Source of the DNA: Siphonodentalium dalli
Taxonomy: Eukaryota > Mollusca > Scaphopoda > Gadilida > Siphonodentaliidae
Length of the DNA stretch: 64,000 nt
Assembly (NCBI GenBank): GCA_032622095.1
Contig: CP136067.1
Coordinates: forward strand, 136,217,990 to 136,281,989
Direction: 5' to 3'
Shown: positions 58,465-64,000 of the stretch, one piece after another
How positions within the stretch are numbered: the first letter of the stretch is position 1
How the letters are laid out: every line of letters starts with the position of its first letter
The notes under the pieces: generated by a model
What the model was told of the DNA's origin: nothing
The model's input: the letters and a program-made list of their open reading frames with translations, nothing else
Database searches by the model: none
Made by a program: the position numbers and the translations under genes

Positions 58465-58615
58465 ACACGCCTATATATTTGCCCAGGTAATGTGTTTTCA
58501 CTGTGGCCCACGCCATTCAAAGGAATAACAGATATAAGTTCACATTCGGCTTATTTCAGAATCAAATAAGTCCGATATGAATTTGTTTATATTTATGAAC
58601 CTATTTGCATTAACT
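58465..58615 (+). repeat. Dispersed repeat R9, copy 2
   Basis: Contains GGTAATGTGTTTTCACTGTG, CCACGCCATTCAA and TTATTTCAGAATCAAATAAG. It is in inverted orientation to 59950-60095, 1.4 kb away, so the pair could be ends of one element. Confidence 0.55.
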
Positions 58616-58885
58616 TCATATTCACCGATTGGCTGGTCCGTTGCTTACAAATAAGAACATGCGCTGATAGCACGTGGTTTTATGTATACACAGTAGAAAG
58701 AAGTCGAAAATATATTCACCAATCAGCTGGGAGCTACATATAGTCGTCGCCTTCAATAAGGCTCTGCGCATGACGAAAATGACAACACGATTTAAGTGTT
58801 ATGCAAGATCATATATCTAATCAAAACACCAACGGTTTTTTCTGGAATTATGAAGTATGCCATATATGACGTAATCGTACATTTA

Positions 58886-59031
58886 GGAGATAAACATACC
58901 CTGTTGAGTTGTACATTCTGGGATTCGAGCATGAAAACAGTTTGTGAACGAGCCGGCTTGCCGGCGAGTTCACAAACTGTTTTCATGCTCGAATCCCAGA
59001 ATGTACAACGAAACAGGGTACGTTTATCTCC
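58886..59031. mobile_element. 146 bp near-perfect palindromic element
   Basis: GGAGATAAACATACCCTGTT is mirrored by AACAGGGTACGTTTATCTCC. The arms of about 68 bp run through ATTCTGGGATTCGAGCATGA and AACAGTTTGTGAAC to a small GC-rich centre (GCCGGCTTGCCGGC). A foldback or MITE; no clear target duplication. Confidence 0.7.
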
Positions 59032-59210
59032 ATTGTAATTCAATCTAGCAAGGAATTTGCAAAACAACTGTATAAAAAGTATCATTTAGTCATTTTCATG
59101 ACACGAATCGAGACTTTCATTTCGCCGTTGTCACCGTGCACAAATCATTGGGTTTGTTCATTGCGTTACTCGGAACACTGCTCCGTAACCATTTCCTGTG
59201 GGGCTGGTTG

Positions 59211-59403
59211 GCTCGTTTCGCTACTCCGTTCTGCGCCGACGAAATTGTGCCGTGTCACATTCAGATTTGATGCACGCTGAAGCGACCGATGAACGGTAGC
59301 AATAGACAACAACGCGCGGGTGTGCTCGTTTCGCTACTCGTTCTGCACCGATGAAATTTGACCGTGCTACATTCAGATTTGATGCACGCTGAAGCGGCCG
59401 ATG
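59211..59403 (+). repeat. Two-copy direct repeat, 114 bp period
   Basis: GCTCGTTTCGCTACTC, GTTCTGC, CATTCAGATTTGATGCACGC and TGAAGCG repeat in order with few changes. Confidence 0.7.
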
Positions 59404-59524
59404 TCGGTGAATCGAAAACGAAAGTTAGACGCTCTCGGCCAATCAGAATGCTTGTTTTTAGTGACAAATACTCAATTGAATTACAATTTGACATATACCG
59501 GGTGCAAATCGGTGCAGGTAAAAG

Positions 59525-59925
59525 TTAACCCTTTACCCAACAAACCGGCCAAAACCGGCCAAATAAAGCTTCAACAGCCTAAAATATCTTCGGTCTGTCT
59601 CAATAGAACCATACAAATATGGATATCATTGGAACCGGCTCCTTGACCACATTGTGATAGATACAGTTATGCCCTGTGCCAATGCATTCTCTTATATATG
59701 CGAGTCGACCATAGGTCGCCTCGCATATATAAGAGAATGCATTGGCCTAAAAAAAATCCTTTTTTTAACACTTTTTACCATTTTTTCTTACATTCTTTAA
59801 CAATTTTATAATTTTTAATGTGTTAAGCCAATGCATTCTCTTATATATGCGAGGCGACCTATGGTCGACTCGCATATATAAGAGAATGCATTGGCACGGG
59901 GCCCTTCTGTTGGGTAAAGGGTTAA
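59525..59925. mobile_element. piggyBac-type MITE, second complete copy
   Basis: TTAACCCTTTACCCAACA to TGTTGGGTAAAGGGTTAA with two hairpins (59679-59745, 59828-59894). Nearly identical to 40315-40692 except for small length changes in the T-rich middle. Confidence 0.75.
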
Positions 59926-59949
59926 CCAACACACGACTATGCATCATAT

Positions 59950-60095
59950 TACCATGCAATTAAGTTCACATTGGACCTAAATATTCACATAGGTTCATAT
60001 TATATGAATAAGGTAAACTTACACCCGTTATTTCGTTGAATGGCGCGGGCCACAGTGAAAACACATTACCACAGTAGATATATAGACTTCTATAG
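59950..60095 (-). repeat. Dispersed repeat R9, copy 3
   Basis: Reverse complement of 58465-58615: CCACAGTGAAAACACATTAC, GGCGCGGGCC and ATAGGTTCATAT. Confidence 0.55.
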
Positions 60096-60690
60096 AACAG
60101 ACTGATCAAAAAGTGTCATATTTGACTTATTTAGTTATGAAAAACGTTAATAATGAACTAAACTGAACTGTGTTACTCTACCCGAGCACCCAACAAGATC
60201 CAATAATGAATTGAATTGAACTGAGTCACGGGGAGCTTGTATAAAACAATATTTAAAAATATACCTTGCATATTCACCAAAGGTGATGAAAATATGCGGT
60301 AAGGAATAGCGTGGTTAATACCGTTGAATTTCGGACTTACTGCAACGATTATGGTCAGGTAAACGGTATTGTTGCGTATATTTCTTCTTCCAAAAGTGAT
60401 AGAAACCCTCCTTACCAACTACAATGCAGTGGGATGTCGATATAAACCTTGTGTATACTTTGAATTAATAGAAATGTTTTGCGGCGAACAAACGAGATGC
60501 CTCGAATCGCCATCAATCGTGGGGAAATATGACACTATTTCTGATTGGTCGATATTTATGGAAAATTAAAAACAGTTGGAAATTTCCAAACCTGATGCTA
60601 TTTACGCGCGCTCCGCGTGTATACTAATATGGAGATTCTAGTTTCGCCTGGGCGCATGGGTGTTTTATTTATAGAATGGAATTTTAGGGA
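60096..60690. other. Intergenic DNA, nothing supported
   Basis: GTTACTCTACCCGAGCACCC near 60172 has a short look-alike near 62400 (GTTACTATACCTGGGCATCC). No gene. Confidence 0.3.
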
Positions 60691-60699
60691 GGATTAAAA

Positions 60700-61080
60700 G
60701 TCGAACTGCGACCGGAGGGCGAGGCCGGTAGAAGGTGTAGTTTGGAATTTCAATTTCGTTTATTGTCGTTAACATTATGTCAATAATGTTGATTTTTGAT
60801 TTGTGATAAGCTATGCCAATTACAAATAAAAGAAATGAAAAAGATAATTTGTAAGTCTTATATTTCAACTTTTATAGAAATTTTTCGTTCTGCAGCCTAC
60901 TGGGGATTGTGGTCGGATACCGGTTCGTTAATTAGGTGCTGGTTGTTATTGTTATTTTAACGGAATTCTGAGTTGGTCATTCGCAAAACCAATATGTTTT
61001 ATATTCTATAATTACAATCATGGGTATATAATATACGATCTTGAGCGCGTTACCATTTCTGACATTGGTGTTCTTGGTAT
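60700..61080 (-). repeat. Dispersed repeat family R2, longest copy
   Basis: Same orientation as 26280-26890 and reversed relative to 28195-28425 and 9691-9760. Contains GATAAGCTATGCCAATTACA, TTTTAACGGAATTCTGAG and GCGCGTTACCATTTCTGAC. Confidence 0.6.
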
Positions 61081-61164
61081 AGATTGTCACACAAACGCAA
61101 CTGCGTGTATACGTTCTGAACTTCTGAAGCGATGATAAATGCCCAAAAAAACATCACCTTAATG

Positions 61165-61799
61165 AATACTGCCACAGTGTCATGGTAAATAGAGTGGCCT
61201 TATTTACTATGGTGAGGCCACATCTAGAATATGCCCAACCGGCTTGGAGTCCACACTTAAAGAAAGACATTGAAATGCTCGAGAAAGTCCAAAAAAGATT
61301 CACAAAACTAATACCAGAATTAAAAGAACTACCATATGAAGAAAGACTAAAGAAGCTAAATATACCAACACTTAACTACAGAAGAATAAGAGGAGATATG
61401 ATAGAATGCTTCAAGATATTTAACACCTATGATCCGGAAGTGAATGCCATATTAAGAAGAAGCACCGAACTCAGAACCAGAGGACATAATTATACATTAT
61501 TTCTGGAAGGAGCAAACAGGGATGTGAGGAAATACTCATTCAGCCTAAGAGTGGTGGAGCCATGGAATCATCTAACAGAAAAAGTCGTCTATGCAGAAGA
61601 CATGAATTCAATCAAAAACAATCTCGATTACCATTGGCAGGACCAAGAAATTAAATTAAATTTCAAGGCTGAATTGAGGCTGACAGACCCTGATACGATC
61701 AGTCAAACTAAAAACAAAAATTCAGGAGAGTTCGGAGAAATAGAAGATGAAGAATCAGAGGTGGATATAGTGGCATCTATAGAAGCCAGCGTCCACTAA
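61165..61799 (+). pseudogene. 5'-truncated LINE, intact ORF2 C-terminal frame
   Basis: Open from ATG 61182 to TAA 61799 (205 codons). The ATG is internal, not a real start. Contains MVRPHLEYAQPAWSPHLKKD, IEMLEKVQKRFTKLIPELK, YEERLKKLNIPTLNYRRIRG and RKYSFSLRVVEPWNHL, the thumb and post-polymerase region of a common invertebrate APE-class LINE ORF2. The upstream palm and endonuclease are absent, so it is a truncated insertion. The tail is acidic and ends IEASVH. Absence of stops over 600 bases suggests a recent insertion. TTACACAAGG occurs twice just after the stop (61810, 61838), possibly part of its 3' end. Confidence 0.85.
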
Positions 61800-62811
61800 C
61801 AACATAAAGTTACACAAGGTAAGGTATACATTTACTATTACACAAGGAACTGTACCACATTATGTTTTCTCTTTCTTACTCGTGTTAAATTGCGGGAATT
61901 TGTTTATAATTCTAAAAATATGGAAGTCAAACGTGTAGAATATACAAACCATTGGTGTGCATGCTTTGTGACCTTTATAGATTTGTCTGGTATAATGATG
62001 GAACTATTAGACTTCTGAAGTTGTCATTTTAATAATGCCTTAGGCTACCAGTAATATTACGAAAACATGTTTAGAAAAAATACATTATATATATTATATA
62101 TCGATCAACGAGAAAGAGGGTCACATTTGCTCCCGATTAGTAGCTACAGAGGTCATGTCGATGGTTCGCCACAAAACAATATTATCACTTCAACGTTTAC
62201 ACAAGTTTTTTTCTGGACATACCACTGCATTTGACAGTGCAAGAAGTTTTTAAATCACTTTTGGAAGAAGAACAACAAGCGACAATGCCGTTTACGCGGC
62301 CATAATCGCTGCAGTAAGTTAGAAATTCAACGATTTTACGGAATCAGATACCAGCGATCGTCTGCCCTTTACTATATATTTATTTTATGTAAAAATTGGT
62401 GTTACTATACCTGGGCATCCAACGAGATCCAACCAGCCTGTGAGAATGAACCTGTTTCGATCGGTGTTGCCCTTAAATACCGGTAACGCTCATTATTTCT
62501 CGTGTGAATTGCCAGGTTTGTGAGGGCAGAGTTTAAAAAGTTCTAATATGTCTGGAGGTCGTGGTATATATCTAGGTCGTGTCAATAATATTTGCTCCAG
62601 ACTAACCCCCGCAGAGATCATATTCCACAAGTACAAACTGGAACTTTTCGAAGTTTTGACAGGGAACCTTATGCAGTCGAATAAATAACGTGGCGAAGAT
62701 ATTTCTTAGTTATTATATGTTACTTTAAGGCACGGGCGGCGTTCGTTGCAGAAATATTCATATTTGTTCATGTCGCCATCAACAGGAGGAATATTAATAT
62801 ATATATAGTTT
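61800..62811. other. LINE 3' flank and anonymous DNA
   Basis: No clear LINE tail boundary and no gene or repeat partner noticed, apart from the short look-alike near 62400. Confidence 0.3.
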
Positions 62812-63205
62812 TGTTCATATGCCAAACATAATCAGCGGTTAGATATTATATTATCGTCAAAACGTACGATGGCGTACGTAAACAAGAGCCTGCTCGTGTT
62901 ACAGAAGTTGTGCTTCTGTTTACATAACAATTCTATTGGTTAATCACACACAAATGACATAAAGGCTCTTTATAATTTCCATATCAGGAAAACAGTAACA
63001 AATAACGCTCTTTATGTTTACTATATCCGGATCTAAACAAAAGCCAGGTAACGCAACGTTTTTTGCTTTTGTTTACAGAACAAGGGAAAAAAAATTGTCT
63101 GTCTATATTTTACTATTCTTTCTAATTATGGCTGTTTTTGACTGAGGTGAATATTTTAACAGCATACCCACCGCCAACGCCGCCAGTATCTTTGATAATG
63201 TACAT
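62812..63205 (+). repeat. Dispersed repeat R5, copy 4
   Basis: Direct copy of 40795-41270: CATATGCCAAACATAATCAG, ACGTAAACAAGAGCCTGCTC, AACGCTCTTTATG, ATCCGGATCTAAACA and ACCGCCAACGCCGCC. Confidence 0.7.
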
Positions 63206-63569
63206 CACTACAGTAGTTGAAGGGCCCAACTCGAAATTTCAGGATGTTAGTGACTTTGTATCGCTAACAATTATTGAATTTCTCCAGGGTAATCACTGCT
63301 ATGAATTTTTCGATATCGGCTCACGAAAGTCGCTAAAAAGCATGCAATTTCGAGCTGGGACCACCCCATACTTTGAAGTAGATTATCTAGGAACATATAC
63401 ATGTATAAACAAAGAAATATTATAAAGTTATAAATTTCCCTGTCTGAAGGGGTCAGGACATCAAAACGTTCACCGGTTTTGTACTATAGTGGGATATGAT
63501 CTCCACGGGCGTAGCTATAGAAGATATTCATGTCGTGAATCTGTACTCTTAGCTACGTGCGTAGCTACA

Positions 63570-63905
63570 CCTATACATGGACGTGGCGACAGGGGATTGG
63601 GGGTGTCTCACCCCTCGCAACTGTGGTCAAAATTTTCATCAGTTGGAAATTGCATTCCTGACACAACAGTAGTTGGAAATTTCACCCCAACAATAGGTTG
63701 AAATTGTTCATTATTAGTTTAATTTTCAAATTTATTAGGGGGTAATTTATTATTTGGACCAATATTTGCTTATTTTCCTACTTTTCGTAAAACATTTGGA
63801 CTGAAATGGCCGTCAGTTGGAAGTTTTCCAACCTTGGGGGGGGGGGGACAGTTTGGAAATTTCCAACACTTGGAAAGGTTGTGTCCTGTTCCGTCTCCCG
63901 TAGCC
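63570..63905 (-). repeat. Dispersed repeat R7, minus-strand copy
   Basis: Reverse-complement relative of 50470-50900, with many GTTGGAAATTT motifs and a 12 base G run (63836-63847). Confidence 0.6.
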
Positions 63906-64000
63906 AGTCATAAACTGCTAGTTGATTAAGAAAACAACATTTTCCTATACATGCACTGCCAAAAATATTTTCTCAATTCAGGAAAAAAAAACACTTGAAA

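Noticed and set aside
58792-59085. Opposed frames of 80-97 codons
   Set aside because: Generated by the 146 bp palindrome.

Overview
This is an AT-rich stretch of animal nuclear DNA (GC looks well under 40 percent by eye). It has no operons, Shine-Dalgarno sites or long ORFs. The evidence for an animal is a spliced gene with GT-AG introns, several non-LTR retrotransposon (LINE) fragments, a tRNA-derived SINE, Helitrons and many small DNA transposons. The repeat mixture and a secreted-type C-type lectin fit a marine invertebrate. A mollusc or another lophotrochozoan is my guess, but no sequence here fixes the phylum.

Layout. 1-7222 is a head-to-tail array of non-autonomous Helitrons on the plus strand. 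Four junctions inside the array show a 3' hairpin plus CTAG running straight into the next 5' end. 7223-10320 is intergenic DNA with dispersed repeats. 10321-11596 is a 1.28 kb foldback element with a perfect 6 bp target duplication, followed by a mini-satellite made of palindromic mariner-type MITEs (11942-12360) and a roughly 300 bp tandem repeat. 13434-17074 is a 3.6 kb terminal-inverted-repeat element with no recognisable transposase. 18307-19975 holds the two ends of a decayed LINE ORF2 on the minus strand, with a degenerate 2A-like motif ahead of its endonuclease. 20-35 kb is mostly anonymous DNA with LINE scraps, hAT-like fragments and a 990 bp inverted repeat; it ends in a decayed LINE ORF1. 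36.2-41.3 kb contains piggyBac-type MITEs with striking 67 bp hairpins, a SINE, an envelope-like scrap and a foldback element carrying a 62 bp minisatellite.

The one convincing host gene is a C-type lectin on the minus strand. Four exons were found between 49754 and 43741. Splice phases agree at every junction, and the protein ends in a histidine-rich tail. Its first (signal peptide) exon was not found. A 1.6 kb element with TTA target duplication lies just upstream of the first exon seen, and the introns carry MITE, LINE and other repeat copies. 50-64 kb is again repeats, including inverted-orientation mates of families seen earlier and a 5'-truncated LINE with an open C-terminal reading frame (61182-61799).

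The window is therefore dominated by mobile DNA. The points most worth following are the Helitron concatemer, the hairpin MITEs and their tandem amplification, the foldback element with 6 bp duplication, and the lectin with its His-rich tail. Homology calls come from reading motifs by eye; no database search was run.
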